NCBI GenBank assembly: GCA_046336655.1
Contig: JBKDGH010000174.1
Coordinates: forward strand, 1-30,333
DNA: 30,333 nt
Direction of reading: 5' to 3'
Source of the DNA: CANGTU01 sp046336655
Lineage (GTDB): Bacteria; Bacteroidota; Bacteroidia; Flavobacteriales_D; Sanyastnellaceae
Part shown: positions 6,939 through 14,944 of the stretch, in pieces
Position numbering within the stretch: the first letter of the stretch is position 1
Layout: every line of letters starts with the position of its first letter
The notes under the pieces: generated by a model
The model's database searches: none
The model's input: the letters and a program-made list of their open reading frames with translations, nothing else
Told to the model about the DNA's origin: nothing
Position numbers and translations under genes: made by a program

Positions 6939-8180
6939 TCAGTTCTGTTCCTGTTTCCGTTCCGATTTATCGACACATCTCTTCACCAGTTTTTTGGCAT
7001 CCTGATACAGAAATGATTTATCCCATTCGTTCGGAGCCTTTCGAAACATCCTCATTGCTTTGCGGCACTGTCCGTCCCACACATACGCACGGGCCGCACA
7101 GAGCGTAACGATTTGCTGTTGCTCGCTTTTTCTTACCGCGTGCATGTACGAGGAGATGTGTTTAGTGAGCCACGGTCCTTCTTTCGGGCCGTAGTGATAT
7201 TCCTGATTTTGGCGGAGTATCCATTGAAGCGCACGGACTATTTCTGACTCGGGATAGGCGCCGCTAAGTTCATTCAGTGTGGTTTCTATATCAGAGTGCT
7301 CGTCGTATTCAAACATCACGGAATAAAACCAGTCGGATTGTGCAGAAGGCATATCTCCTTTTTTCAAATAGCACACTCCTCTGCGCATGCCCGCTTCGCT
7401 GGAAAGTCCGTTGATGTATTCCGATCCGGAACCTTTGTGCTCTGAGGCAATATCAATTGCAAGAGAGTAGAATGCAATGGCTGAATCGGGCTCATTCCAG
7501 ACCATATCGTACCACCTGCCAATGCGCTGAGCAGTCCAGAAGCGGTCATTGGCGCCCGTTGTGGAGGAAATAAGCGTGTGCGCCCAGACTTTCGCTTGCT
7601 GAGGATGTGAGGTTGCAATGAGGTCAATCCAGCTGCCTATAAAGAGAGGTGTTTCTACCTGTGGAAAGGAACTGAGCTGGTTAACCGCAAACCGAAACAC
7701 GGAGTCTGCATGAGGATAATTTCCCTGTTCGTGCAGGAGATAGGCTTTCCTGGAAAGGAACCAGGGATAGCGGGGGAAATGGCTCAGGGCTTCTTCCAGC
7801 CACCGCTCGTAGGAGTCGGGATCGGAGTGAGCAGCAAGGGCAAGTGAATAGAGCTCTTCAGAGTAGTTGCCATAGTGCTTCGCCAGTTCCGTGTAGTACC
7901 TGAAGTCTTCTTCACTTCCCATCCGCAAGGCCCTCTTCGCCATGAGCAGCGATGTGCTGCCACTGCAAAGTGAGTCATAGAGCATGGCGCGGAACAGGTT
8001 CTCATCACTCGGCACCAATTCTGCCAGTTCACAATGGCAACGGGCGCAGGATGGATTGTCTTCAATCGCTTGCTGCAGTTGATTCACTCGTGAGTTCCGG
8101 GCAAAGTCAGGGCCATCGCCCGGTTGGGCATGCGTAGCGACCGTTGCCAGCAAAAGGAGAAACAGCGACAGCCCTTTCAT
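6939..8180 (-). CDS. Secreted hypothetical protein with TPR-like helical repeats
   Basis: No specific family was recognised. The start at 8180 (MKGLSLFLLLLATVATHAQ) gives a clear signal peptide and a 413-residue protein. The longer open frame to 8411 runs antiparallel over sucD and adds only arginine-rich shadow sequence. The mature part is helical with Ala/Tyr/Leu spacing like tetratricopeptide repeats, for example HYGNYSEELYSLALAAH and YPHADSVFRFAVNQL. A single CARCH (residues 45-49) matches the CXXCH haem c motif but is probably chance or a disulphide. The C-terminus is Lys/Arg-rich. It stands alone between a convergent kinase gene and sucD. Confidence 0.75.
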   Translation of the reverse strand: MKGLSLFLLLLATVATHAQPGDGPDFARNSRVNQLQQAIEDNPSCARCHCELAELVPSDENLFRAMLYDSLCSGSTSLLMAKRALRMGSEEDFRYYTELAKHYGNYSEELYSLALAAHSDPDSYERWLEEALSHFPRYPWFLSRKAYLLHEQGNYPHADSVFRFAVNQLSSFPQVETPLFIGSWIDLIATSHPQQAKVWAHTLISSTTGANDRFWTAQRIGRWYDMVWNEPDSAIAFYSLAIDIASEHKGSGSEYINGLSSEAGMRRGVCYLKKGDMPSAQSDWFYSVMFEYDEHSDIETTLNELSGAYPESEIVRALQWILRQNQEYHYGPKEGPWLTKHISSYMHAVRKSEQQQIVTLCAARAYVWDGQCRKAMRMFRKAPNEWDKSFLYQDAKKLVKRCVDKSERKQEQN

Positions 8181-8230
8181 ACAGGATATATACAGGGACG
8201 CACGCAAAGCGTTCACGAATTGGGTAAGAG

Positions 8231-8254
8231 AAAAAACCGCTGAGCGCTCAGGCG
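8231..8254 (-). terminator. Terminator of sucD overlapping its stop codon
   Basis: On the minus strand CCTGAGCGCTCAGCGG forms a compact hairpin followed immediately by TTTTTT. The sucD stop (8248-8250) lies inside the stem. Confidence 0.75.
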
Positions 8255-9117
8255 AGGAGCTTCGCCATGCTGGCTCCGATTTCCGCGGGACTGTCCACCA
8301 CAGTGATTCCGCATTCGCGCATGATCTTCTTCTTGGCGGAAGCCGACTCATGCTCACCGGAAACAATAGCACCTGCGTGTCCCATAGTTCGGCCTTTTGG
8401 AGCCGTTTCACCTGCGATGAATCCCACTACCGGTTTGGTCCCATTTTCCTTGATCCACATGGCAGCCTTCGGTTCCAGCTCGCCTCCGATTTCACCGATC
8501 ATGATGATGCCTTTCGTGGCAGGATCTGCCATCAGCAGCTTCACAGCCTCCAGTGTGGTGGTGCCGATGATCGGGTCACCGCCGATTCCGATGGCAGTAG
8601 TCACACCCAGACCAGCCTTGGCAACCTGATCGGCAGCTTCATAGGTGAGAGTACCCGATTTGGATACGATGCCCACACTACCTGTCTTGAAAACAAAGCC
8701 AGGCATGATGCCCACCTTTGCTTCTCCGGCGGTGATGACGCCCGGACAGTTTGGTCCGATGAGCGTTGCGCCGCGGTCTTTCGCGTATTCCTTGGCCTTC
8801 ACCATGTCCGACACAGGAATGCCCTCAGTGATGGTTACAATCACCTTGATGCCGGCATCTGCGGCTTCCATGATGGCATCTGCGGCAAAAGCAGGTGGTA
8901 CAAAAATGATGGACACATCCGCGCCGGTTTTCTGCACGGCGTCACTCACTGTATTGAATACCGGACGGTCGAGGTGCGTGGAACCGCCCTTGCCGGGTGT
9001 CACACCGCCCACTACCTGCGTGCCGTATTCAATCATTTGTTGTGCATGAAAGGTCCCTTCGCTTCCGGTGAAGCCCTGAACGATCACCTTGGAGTGTTTG
9101 CCGACGAGTACGCCCAT
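8248..9117 (-). CDS. sucD: Succinyl-CoA synthetase alpha subunit (SucD)
   Basis: With SucC it converts succinyl-CoA to succinate and makes GTP or ATP in the citric acid cycle. The 289-residue protein has the CoA-binding Rossmann start VIVQGFTGSEGTFH, GGVTPGKGG, and IGPNCPGVI with GIMPG. The phosphorylated histidine lies in GRTMGHAGAIVSG. Length is normal. sucC is not adjacent, which is common in Bacteroidota. The gene appears monocistronic, with a possible TATTTTCG promoter element (9140-9147) upstream and the hairpin at 8231-8254 downstream. A long open frame on the opposite strand is a codon-bias shadow. Confidence 0.97.
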   Translation of the reverse strand: MGVLVGKHSKVIVQGFTGSEGTFHAQQMIEYGTQVVGGVTPGKGGSTHLDRPVFNTVSDAVQKTGADVSIIFVPPAFAADAIMEAADAGIKVIVTITEGIPVSDMVKAKEYAKDRGATLIGPNCPGVITAGEAKVGIMPGFVFKTGSVGIVSKSGTLTYEAADQVAKAGLGVTTAIGIGGDPIIGTTTLEAVKLLMADPATKGIIMIGEIGGELEPKAAMWIKENGTKPVVGFIAGETAPKGRTMGHAGAIVSGEHESASAKKKIMRECGITVVDSPAEIGASMAKLLA

Positions 9118-9139
9118 ATTCCTGTGTTGAATTAGGTCG

Positions 9140-9147
9140 CGAAAATA
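9140..9147 (-). promoter_or_regulatory. Candidate -7 promoter element of sucD
   Basis: On the minus strand this reads TATTTTCG, one mismatch from TAnnTTTG, 22 bases upstream of the sucD ATG. Confidence 0.35.
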
Positions 9148-9178
9148 GGCAATGCCGGGCGTTCCTCTCCGAACGATC

Positions 9179-9186
9179 TACCTTTG
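9179..9186 (+). promoter_or_regulatory. Candidate -7 promoter element of mnmE
   Basis: TACCTTTG is an exact TAnnTTTG match, four bases before the mnmE ATG at 9191. It supports that start over the in-frame codon at 9152 and predicts a leaderless transcript. Confidence 0.5.
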
Positions 9187-9190
9187 TGCC

Positions 9191-10576
9191 ATGCGCCTTG
9201 ATACTTCAGATACCATCTGTGCCCTCAGTTCCCCGGCCGGCGTGGGGGCAATTGCGTTGATCAGGCTCAGCGGTAAAAATGCCCTGAAGATCGCTTCCGC
9301 TGTATTTTCCAAGTCGCTGCTAAGTGCACCCGGACATACCGCACATTTCGGGCGGATAACAGACGGGGATAAACTTGTGGACGAGGCAGTGGCGGTGATT
9401 TTCCGCGGACCGCATTCATTTACGGGTGAAGACACTGTTGAGTTCAACTGCCATGGATCGCTCTATGTCCAGCAGGAAGTGCTTCAGTTGCTGATCCGTT
9501 CCGGCGCCCGCATGGCGAAGCCCGGTGAATTCAGCATGCGCGCATTCATGAACGGGAGGATGGACCTCAGCCAGGCCGAAGCCGTAGGTGATCTCATCGC
9601 CGCAGAAAGCGAGGCGGCCCATCGTCAGGCGATGCATCAAATGCGCGGTGGATTTTCCCGGGAAATCAAAGCATTGCGCGAAGAACTTATTCGCTTTGCA
9701 TCGCTGGTGGAACTTGAACTTGATTTCGCGGAAGAGGATGTGGAATTCGCCAATCGCGATCAGCTCCACGCGCTGGTCAATCATATTACCGGTGTAGTCA
9801 ATGGCCTCCGCGATTCGTTTGCCCTCGGTAACGCGATGAAAAACGGTGTACCCGTGGCCATTGCGGGCGCGCCCAACATGGGAAAAAGCACCTTGCTCAA
9901 CGCACTGCTCAATGAGGAGCGGGCAATTGTAAGCGACATCGCCGGCACCACGCGCGACACGGTGGAGGATCAGATCACCATTGACGGAGTGCGCTTTCGG
10001 TTTATTGATACGGCAGGCATCCGGGCCACAGAGGATACGATAGAGAAATTGGGCATTGAGCGCAGCTTCGCCAAGGTAAAGGAAGCCCGAATCGTGCTCT
10101 TGCTCATGGATGCCTGGAAAAGCACACCAGAAGAGGTGTTGGAGATGGTGCAGTCGATTCAGGATTCTTCAGCCGGCGGAGCGGAAATCATTCTCCTTGC
10201 AAATAAGGTGGACCAGCACACGGAGCCTTTTCAGCGGGATGAATGGGTAAGGCGGACCGGTATACGCGTATTGCCCATTTCCGCGAAAGCGGGAACAAAT
10301 CTTGACGAACTGAAGCACCTGCTCGTGGAAAGCGCAGGCATCCGCGCACAAACCACGGGAGAAACGGTGGTTACCAATATGCGCCATTATGAGGCTCTGA
10401 CCCGCGCATCACAGGCACTGGCTGACATTCAGCATGGGCTGGAATCCGGACTCACCGGTGATCTGCTCACTATTGATATCCGCCGCACCTTGTATCACCT
10501 CGGAGAGATTACCGGCGAAATCAATGCGGATGATATTCTTAATTCGATATTCAGCACGTTTTGTATTGGAAAATAG
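9191..10576 (+). CDS. mnmE: tRNA uridine-5-carboxymethylaminomethyl synthesis GTPase (MnmE/TrmE)
   Basis: With MnmG it modifies the wobble uridine of tRNAs. The start at 9191 (MRLDTSDTICALSSP) matches the family N-terminus, and the in-frame upstream codon at 9152 adds 13 untypical residues. The protein is 461 residues. Its order is an N-terminal tetrahydrofolate-binding domain (about 1-120), a helical domain, then an inserted G domain. The G-domain motifs are GAPNMGKSTLLNAL, DIAGTTRDT, DTAGIR and NKVD. It ends in FCIGK, the invariant C-terminal cysteine motif that takes part in catalysis. It appears monocistronic with its own promoter and terminator. Confidence 0.97.
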   Translation: MRLDTSDTICALSSPAGVGAIALIRLSGKNALKIASAVFSKSLLSAPGHTAHFGRITDGDKLVDEAVAVIFRGPHSFTGEDTVEFNCHGSLYVQQEVLQLLIRSGARMAKPGEFSMRAFMNGRMDLSQAEAVGDLIAAESEAAHRQAMHQMRGGFSREIKALREELIRFASLVELELDFAEEDVEFANRDQLHALVNHITGVVNGLRDSFALGNAMKNGVPVAIAGAPNMGKSTLLNALLNEERAIVSDIAGTTRDTVEDQITIDGVRFRFIDTAGIRATEDTIEKLGIERSFAKVKEARIVLLLMDAWKSTPEEVLEMVQSIQDSSAGGAEIILLANKVDQHTEPFQRDEWVRRTGIRVLPISAKAGTNLDELKHLLVESAGIRAQTTGETVVTNMRHYEALTRASQALADIQHGLESGLTGDLLTIDIRRTLYHLGEITGEINADDILNSIFSTFCIGK

Positions 10577-10584
10577 GGGCAATG

Positions 10585-10610
10585 AAAAAGGCCGCATTAC
10601 ACGGCCTTTT
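10585..10610. terminator. Bidirectional terminator between mnmE and the small Lys-rich ORF
   Basis: GGCCG (10590-10594) pairs with CGGCC (10602-10606). Five A bases precede it and TTTT follows, so it can serve both mnmE on the plus strand and the small minus-strand ORF. Confidence 0.8.
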
Positions 10611-10633
10611 GAGTGATCACTGAATGAAGGAAA

Positions 10634-10738
10634 TCAGTCGTACTTCGGCTTTTTATCGCGCTTTTCTGCCTTCTTCTCCTTCGCCGATTTTACCGGCTGT
10701 TTCTTTGTTTCTTTCTTGACGTCTTTTCCTTTGCTCAT
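10634..10738 (-). CDS. Small lysine-rich basic protein (34 residues)
   Basis: The frame starts MSKGKDVKKETKK and ends DKKPKYD, with about 14 lysines in 34 residues and no hydrophobic core. A TACCTTTG promoter motif lies 26 bases upstream of the ATG (10765-10772), and a terminator hairpin follows the stop. That combination argues for a real gene. Similar tiny Lys-rich proteins are annotated as hypothetical in Bacteroidota genomes, from memory. A nucleic-acid or ribosome-associated role is possible but unsupported. The alternative is a chance ORF in A-rich DNA. Confidence 0.65.
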   Translation of the reverse strand: MSKGKDVKKETKKQPVKSAKEKKAEKRDKKPKYD

Positions 10739-10764
10739 TGTCTTGAGTATTAGGGGTTGTGCGC

Positions 10765-10772
10765 CAAAGGTA
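10765..10772 (-). promoter_or_regulatory. Candidate -7 promoter element of the small Lys-rich ORF
   Basis: On the minus strand this reads TACCTTTG, an exact TAnnTTTG match, 26 bases upstream of the ATG at 10738. Confidence 0.5.
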
Positions 10773-10914
10773 TCAAAACTGACTTTCCGCCCTCAGGCCT
10801 TTCGATTTTTTTAGAATCATTCGCGATCCCGGGCGCCGGGTGTTCGCACCGGCCTTGAGCAGGAATATTCCGCCGGCCAGTTACCTCACTTCAACCCGGA
10901 TAATGCACGCGGCA

Positions 10915-11976
10915 TTATTTCCCTTTCTTCTTTTTCTTGCCGGGAATCAGCATTGCTTCTTCGGAGATTTTCTTGTTCTTTTCGATCTGTTCATGCTGCT
11001 CCTGAGTCATCATGGTATAAGTTACCACCAGCGTGTAGTAGAGCTGAATACAGGGCTCTTCGGTGTCTGCGTTAATCACCTTGTCAAACTGATTGTAGGG
11101 TATCCGGTCGTAGAAGATGGTCTTGTTCTTCTCAGAAGTCTGGATGAGGAATTGCTGCTGGAGATAATCCCGCTGTGCTGCACCATCAATGCGCACCGTG
11201 TTATTGGTGCCCGCTATGGATACCGAGTTGGAATGAGACCCTGCGAAGGCCTGGAGTTGATGAAACGAGGTGCCTGAATTGGCCGCGGTGAATGATTTGT
11301 ACCGCTCCATCGGATAGGTGATCTGAAAACCGTCGGACAGTGATGCCACGGTGAGATGCATGCCCAGCGAAGGATAGATTTTTTTCTTGGTGTCAATGAC
11401 GCTGAGTGCAGCATTGCGAAGTTCGTCCAGATAGGTCTGTGAGCCGTCGATGTTATACTCTACTTTGACCATATCGTACACGTCTGCTAGTGCCATCTGA
11501 CTGATGATGCCATCGAGCAGGTGATGCTCACGGAAGAGCACGTGTATGTTTTTCTTCATCTCAAAACCAATCGGAATTTCAGTGGCGCGCTTGGAGAATT
11601 TCTTCTCTTCAATCTTGTAGGAGTAAGTCGGCACCATGCTGACTGCATCGATGTGAATGTCCTTATCCGATATTCCAAGTTGCGCCAGTCCCATGCGGAT
11701 GAGATCCATGCGCAGGGTCATGATGGAGTCCACGGTTGGCGCGTCCGGACCTGCCTGCGTGGCCGCGAAGATGGCCGTGTATGACGTAGCCTTGACGTTC
11801 ATCATCACTTCCGCTTTCAGTGTCACGCCGTTTCCGTTCGGCATATTTACCGGAATGTTTGCGCGTTCGTTGTTGAAGGAGTGAGGATTGTTGTACAGGT
11901 AGTTGCCTGCGGCTTGAGCATAACATGTGTGTCCGGCGAAAAGCACGGCAGCAAAGAGGATCAAGAAGGATTTCAT
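10915..11976 (-). CDS. Secreted SIMPL-domain (DUF541-like) protein
   Basis: The start at 11976 (MKSFLILFAAVLFAGHTCYAQ) gives a signal peptide and a 353-residue protein. The open frame extends 11 codons further upstream without signal-like sequence. The mature part begins with an N-terminal beta stretch, then the alternating region VKATSYTAIFAATQAG and LAQLGISDKDIHIDAVSM. That is the pattern of SIMPL/DUF541 domains, in which an oscillating beta-alpha unit precedes a GxxxxDI segment. DUF541 proteins are periplasmic or outer-membrane proteins of mostly unknown role. The end is strikingly basic (GKKKKKGK). The gene is divergent from the T9SS cargo gene across about 180 bases. Confidence 0.65.
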   Translation of the reverse strand: MKSFLILFAAVLFAGHTCYAQAAGNYLYNNPHSFNNERANIPVNMPNGNGVTLKAEVMMNVKATSYTAIFAATQAGPDAPTVDSIMTLRMDLIRMGLAQLGISDKDIHIDAVSMVPTYSYKIEEKKFSKRATEIPIGFEMKKNIHVLFREHHLLDGIISQMALADVYDMVKVEYNIDGSQTYLDELRNAALSVIDTKKKIYPSLGMHLTVASLSDGFQITYPMERYKSFTAANSGTSFHQLQAFAGSHSNSVSIAGTNNTVRIDGAAQRDYLQQQFLIQTSEKNKTIFYDRIPYNQFDKVINADTEEPCIQLYYTLVVTYTMMTQEQHEQIEKNKKISEEAMLIPGKKKKKGK

Positions 11977-12034
11977 TGGTGTTTGGATTTTGTGAGCGGT
12001 ACAGGGCAATTCCTGTAGGGTTCATGAATTGGCT

Positions 12035-12042
12035 TAATTTTG
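12035..12042 (+). promoter_or_regulatory. Candidate -7 promoter element upstream of the T9SS cargo gene
   Basis: TAATTTTG matches TAnnTTTG exactly. It lies 19 bases before the ATG of the small ORF at 12062 and 116 bases before the cargo-gene ATG at 12159. No good -33 TTG is seen. Confidence 0.35.
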
Positions 12043-12061
12043 TCCGGATTGCTGTATTCTA

Positions 12062-12184
12062 ATGTCACTAAGTAGTCCTGAGAGTGACCGCAAATTGTTC
12101 CCAGGCGAGTTTCTCGAAACCCCGAAAGGTGTCATTGCAGTGATTCTAATTGAGCCGGATGAAACAACCATTGCACTATTTTAA
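12062..12184 (+). CDS. Possible 40-residue small ORF overlapping the T9SS cargo gene start
   Basis: The ATG at 12062 opens a 40-residue frame (begins MSLSSPESDRKLFPGEF, ends PDETTIALF). It overlaps the start of the next gene by 26 bases in another frame. Composition is protein-like: acidic, with a GVIAVILIEPDET beta-like stretch. A TAnnTTTG motif lies 19 bases upstream. No family is recognised. It could be a leader peptide coupling translation to the following gene, or simply a chance ORF in a 5' region. Confidence 0.3.
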   Translation: MSLSSPESDRKLFPGEFLETPKGVIAVILIEPDETTIALF

Positions 12185-14306
12185 ACGTCCTGTTGATGTG
12201 AGAGTCCTGTCATGTCTTTTTCTTTTGGTCTGGAGTGTTCCGGTGTGGTCACAGAATGGTGACTGCAACACAGCGGTCTCCGTGTGTGAGGATGTGTATT
12301 CCATTCCCAATTCGCCGGCAGGAACGGGCAATGTGGTGGAGATCGCTCCCGGCACGTGTAATACTTCGGGTGAGTTTAACAGCTCATGGTATGTGTTTAC
12401 CGCACAGGAAACCGGCACATTCGGGTTTATTCTCAATCCGAACAACCTCAATGACGATTATGACTGGTCGCTATACGATATCACGGATAACGGGTGTGCG
12501 GGCATCAACAGTGGTGCGTCACCGGAGGTGAGCTGCAATTCATTCGGGCTCTTTGGCGGAGTGCAAGGCCCCACGGGCATTTCTTCGGCTGAAGGAGGAA
12601 CCGGCAACAGCAATGGCCCGGGGGACATCAATGGCCCTCCTTTTAATCAGGATCTCAACGTTACGGCCGGCGATGTGTACGCCCTTGTGGTAATGAACTT
12701 CAGTGCCACGCTGAATGGATATACGCTCGACTTTACAGAAAGCAATGTGGGCATCTTCGATAATCAGCCGCCTACCGTTACGGATGTAACCACCAACTGC
12801 AGCCAGAATCAGTTCACGGTTTCACTGAGCGAAAGCTGCCAGACCTCAGGCATGGTGGCGGGAAATATGTCTGTCAGCTTCGAGGGACAGGATTTTCCGG
12901 TGGCCTCAGTTTCAGGTGTAAGCGGCAATGCGGATCACGACTTTGTGATCAATGTCAACGGCCTCGGTGGCGCCTCGGGTGATGTCACGCTGACATTCAC
13001 CAACGCGCTGGTGGATTTGTGCGGCAATCCGCTCGACCTCACGTACACATTTCCGCTGGCAGGAACAATCGATGCCGGGATTGTGACCACCGCTTCCTGC
13101 GATGGCCAGGACGGATCACTCATTATCACAGCATCCGGATTAAACGGGGAATGCTATACGTTTACCCTGAACGGTGCTCCGCTCGCGGGCGGAGGATGCG
13201 ATTCCGCGGAAGCGACGGGATTGTCACCAGGCACCTACAACATTGTGGTAAACGGGACAGTGACTTCCTGCCCGGTGTCTTTTACAGCCGAGGTGACAGA
13301 CATTCCCCTTGAAGTGGATGCCGGTGAGGACATTGTGTTGTGCGATATGAATACACCGCTGGACGCTACATTCAGCGGAGGAGTATTTAATTGGGTGCCC
13401 CAGAACAATCTCTCGTTCAATCAGGACTCCAATCCCTCCACAGTGGTTATCGCCGATGTACCCGGCACGTATACCATTATTGCTCAGGTCAGTCAAGGCA
13501 ACTGTACCATAGCTGACGGTGTGGATGTAACGTTCAGTATTCCGCCGGCGTTAACGGTTGAAGCGCTGCCCGCGAACTGCTTCGGGGAATGTAATGGTGC
13601 TATTGAGCTCGTGAATGCGAGTGGTCCGGTCAGTGCCACAATCGGAGACGGATTTTTGGACGGACAGGAAATTGCGTTTACCAATCTCTGTTCCGGTGAA
13701 TATGTGCTGAATGTGATTTTTGGTCCGGAGTGCGCGGCCGACTACGATTTGTTTGTGGATTCGCCGCCACAGGTGATTGCTGCATTTGATGCCAATCCAT
13801 GGGTGACTACAGTGAATATGACGGAGGTGGAGCTCATCAACCTCAGTGAGAATGCGGATTCCGTGTCATGGTTTCTGTTTCATGATCCCCTTGCCGTTAA
13901 TACGGAAGATCAGTGGACGGTGGATCTTCCGGAATTACCGGGGGTGTATTCCATTCAGCTCACCGCGACCGGCGAAAACGGATGCACTGATGTGTTTCTT
14001 GGGAACATTCTGGTGGAGGATGATTTTCAGATTTTCGTTCCCTCTGCCGTTACCCCTGACTTTGATGGCATTAATGACGTCTTTCTTCCGCGTTTTTCAT
14101 ACACTCCGGAGCGTTATGAACTGGTGGTATTCAATCGCTGGGGAGATGTCATCTTCCGAACGGATGATCCTTTTCAGGCCTGGATGCTCAACTCCCGCAA
14201 CGGCGAGCATTTTATCGCAGATGGAGTGTATAACTGGCTGATCACAGCCAAAGGCAAGGAGATTGAAGAGCGCGAGCTCTCAGGCCACGTAGTGGTGATC
14301 CGCTGA
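12159..14306 (+). CDS. Large secreted protein with T9SS type B sorting domain (gliding motility-associated C-terminal domain)
   Basis: The ATG at 12159 (MKQPLHYFKRP) is chosen over a TTG at 12150. It yields 715 residues with a signal peptide ending near VWSQ. The N-terminal domain is typical of such proteins: Cys-containing, GDCNTAVSVCEDVY, then a CUB-like WYVFTAQETGTFGF sheet. It is followed by Ig-like and SprB-like repeat segments rich in Asn, Gly and Thr. The C-terminus carries the CHU_C sorting signature: FVPSAVTPDFDGINDVF, ELVVFNRWGDVIF, and DGVYNWLITAKG ending in HVVVIR. Such proteins are exported by the type IX system and attached to, or released from, the cell surface. The stop abuts that of the convergent RlpA gene with no base between. 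Confidence 0.92.
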   Translation: MKQPLHYFKRPVDVRVLSCLFLLVWSVPVWSQNGDCNTAVSVCEDVYSIPNSPAGTGNVVEIAPGTCNTSGEFNSSWYVFTAQETGTFGFILNPNNLNDDYDWSLYDITDNGCAGINSGASPEVSCNSFGLFGGVQGPTGISSAEGGTGNSNGPGDINGPPFNQDLNVTAGDVYALVVMNFSATLNGYTLDFTESNVGIFDNQPPTVTDVTTNCSQNQFTVSLSESCQTSGMVAGNMSVSFEGQDFPVASVSGVSGNADHDFVINVNGLGGASGDVTLTFTNALVDLCGNPLDLTYTFPLAGTIDAGIVTTASCDGQDGSLIITASGLNGECYTFTLNGAPLAGGGCDSAEATGLSPGTYNIVVNGTVTSCPVSFTAEVTDIPLEVDAGEDIVLCDMNTPLDATFSGGVFNWVPQNNLSFNQDSNPSTVVIADVPGTYTIIAQVSQGNCTIADGVDVTFSIPPALTVEALPANCFGECNGAIELVNASGPVSATIGDGFLDGQEIAFTNLCSGEYVLNVIFGPECAADYDLFVDSPPQVIAAFDANPWVTTVNMTEVELINLSENADSVSWFLFHDPLAVNTEDQWTVDLPELPGVYSIQLTATGENGCTDVFLGNILVEDDFQIFVPSAVTPDFDGINDVFLPRFSYTPERYELVVFNRWGDVIFRTDDPFQAWMLNSRNGEHFIADGVYNWLITAKGKEIEERELSGHVVVIR

Positions 14307-14714
14307 TTATTCTTCCTGCACGACCTGCCCTTCTTCCCGCACCGGCGGCAGCACCTCGATGCGGACCTGTGTCAGTCCTTTTCGCACGAAATTCAGTTGT
14401 TTTGCTGCGCGCAGACTGAGATCAATGCTTCGGGAAGAGGATTTGGGTAACCGGTCGTTTATCTTCACTATCACAGTGCTGTCATTCGAGAGATTGATCA
14501 CCTTTACCAAGGTGCCGAAGGGCAGTGTTTTATGAGCAGCGGTGAGGGAATCCTGACGGAATAATTCACCGGAACTCGTTTTGCGCCCTTCGAATTTATT
14601 GGCGTAATAACTCGCCACGCCAGTGCTTACCGAATCCACCTGACCGAATGATCGTTCGGGAAGGAGCAAGGCGATTGACAGGAGTGCGATAATCAGGCTT
14701 GAACGAGTTTCCAT
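14307..14714 (-). CDS. RlpA-like double-psi beta-barrel (septal ring lytic transglycosylase family) protein
   Basis: This 135-residue protein has a signal peptide (about 1-25) and a single double-psi beta-barrel of the RlpA kind. Its motifs are GVASYYANKFEGRKTSSGE, LTAAHKTLPFGTLVKV, VKINDRLP and RSIDLSLRAAKQL. RlpA of Pseudomonas cleaves naked glycan strands, and many short relatives lack the C-terminal SPOR domain, as here. There is no lipobox cysteine after the signal, so it is probably a soluble periplasmic or exported form. Its first 22 bases overlap the end of a MATE pseudogene, implying that it was once the downstream gene of that unit and has since lost its original upstream context. 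Confidence 0.88.
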   Translation of the reverse strand: METRSSLIIALLSIALLLPERSFGQVDSVSTGVASYYANKFEGRKTSSGELFRQDSLTAAHKTLPFGTLVKVINLSNDSTVIVKINDRLPKSSSRSIDLSLRAAKQLNFVRKGLTQVRIEVLPPVREEGQVVQEE

Positions 14715-14900
14715 TTTCCTTTATTAAACAGGATCCAGTATACTAAGGTAATCATTGACTCCGCAATGGGTACTGCCACGATCGCTGTGGCGGCCGCACT
14801 CAGTCCGATAGCCACTGAATACACGATACTAATGACAGCCTTAGTAGGTCCGAAAGCACTTATGGCGTGTGAGCTGGAAGATCCGCCTCAGGGTCTGCAT
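14693..14900 (-). pseudogene. MATE efflux transporter pseudogene, collapsed by internal deletion
   Basis: In one frame (14887 to 14693, 64 residues) the segment AISAFGPTKAVISIVYS plus VAIGLSAAATAIVA matches the second-helix region of MATE transporters, the canonical Bacteroidota form being like GLTESLMTLVYSIAIGLSMAATAMVARRIGEK. It is joined directly to VPIAESMITLVYWILF plus NKGKWKLVQA, which resembles the C-terminal end of such proteins. Normal length is about 450 residues, so some 350-380 are missing. An ATG at 14900 opens MQTLRRIFQLT in another frame, possibly the original start, followed by a second deletion or frameshift. The stop lies 22 bases inside rlpA. Confidence 0.75.
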
Positions 14901-14944
14901 ACAGGCGGTAAAGGAGAAAAGAAAGGGAATTGAAAGAAATAAAA

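Noticed and set aside
8181..8411. Longer N-terminus for the secreted repeat protein
   Set aside because: It would run antisense through the end of sucD's terminator and coding region, and a good signal peptide begins at 8180.
8350..9135. 261-residue open frame opposite sucD
   Set aside because: It is antisense to a clear, full-length sucD, and the His/Cys/Gly-rich composition is typical of a codon-bias shadow.
10800..10914. GC-rich hairpins (TTCG-loop type and TAATGC/GCATTA) downstream of the SIMPL gene
   Set aside because: Stems are short or bulged and lack a T-run; they are too weak to call a terminator or RNA gene.
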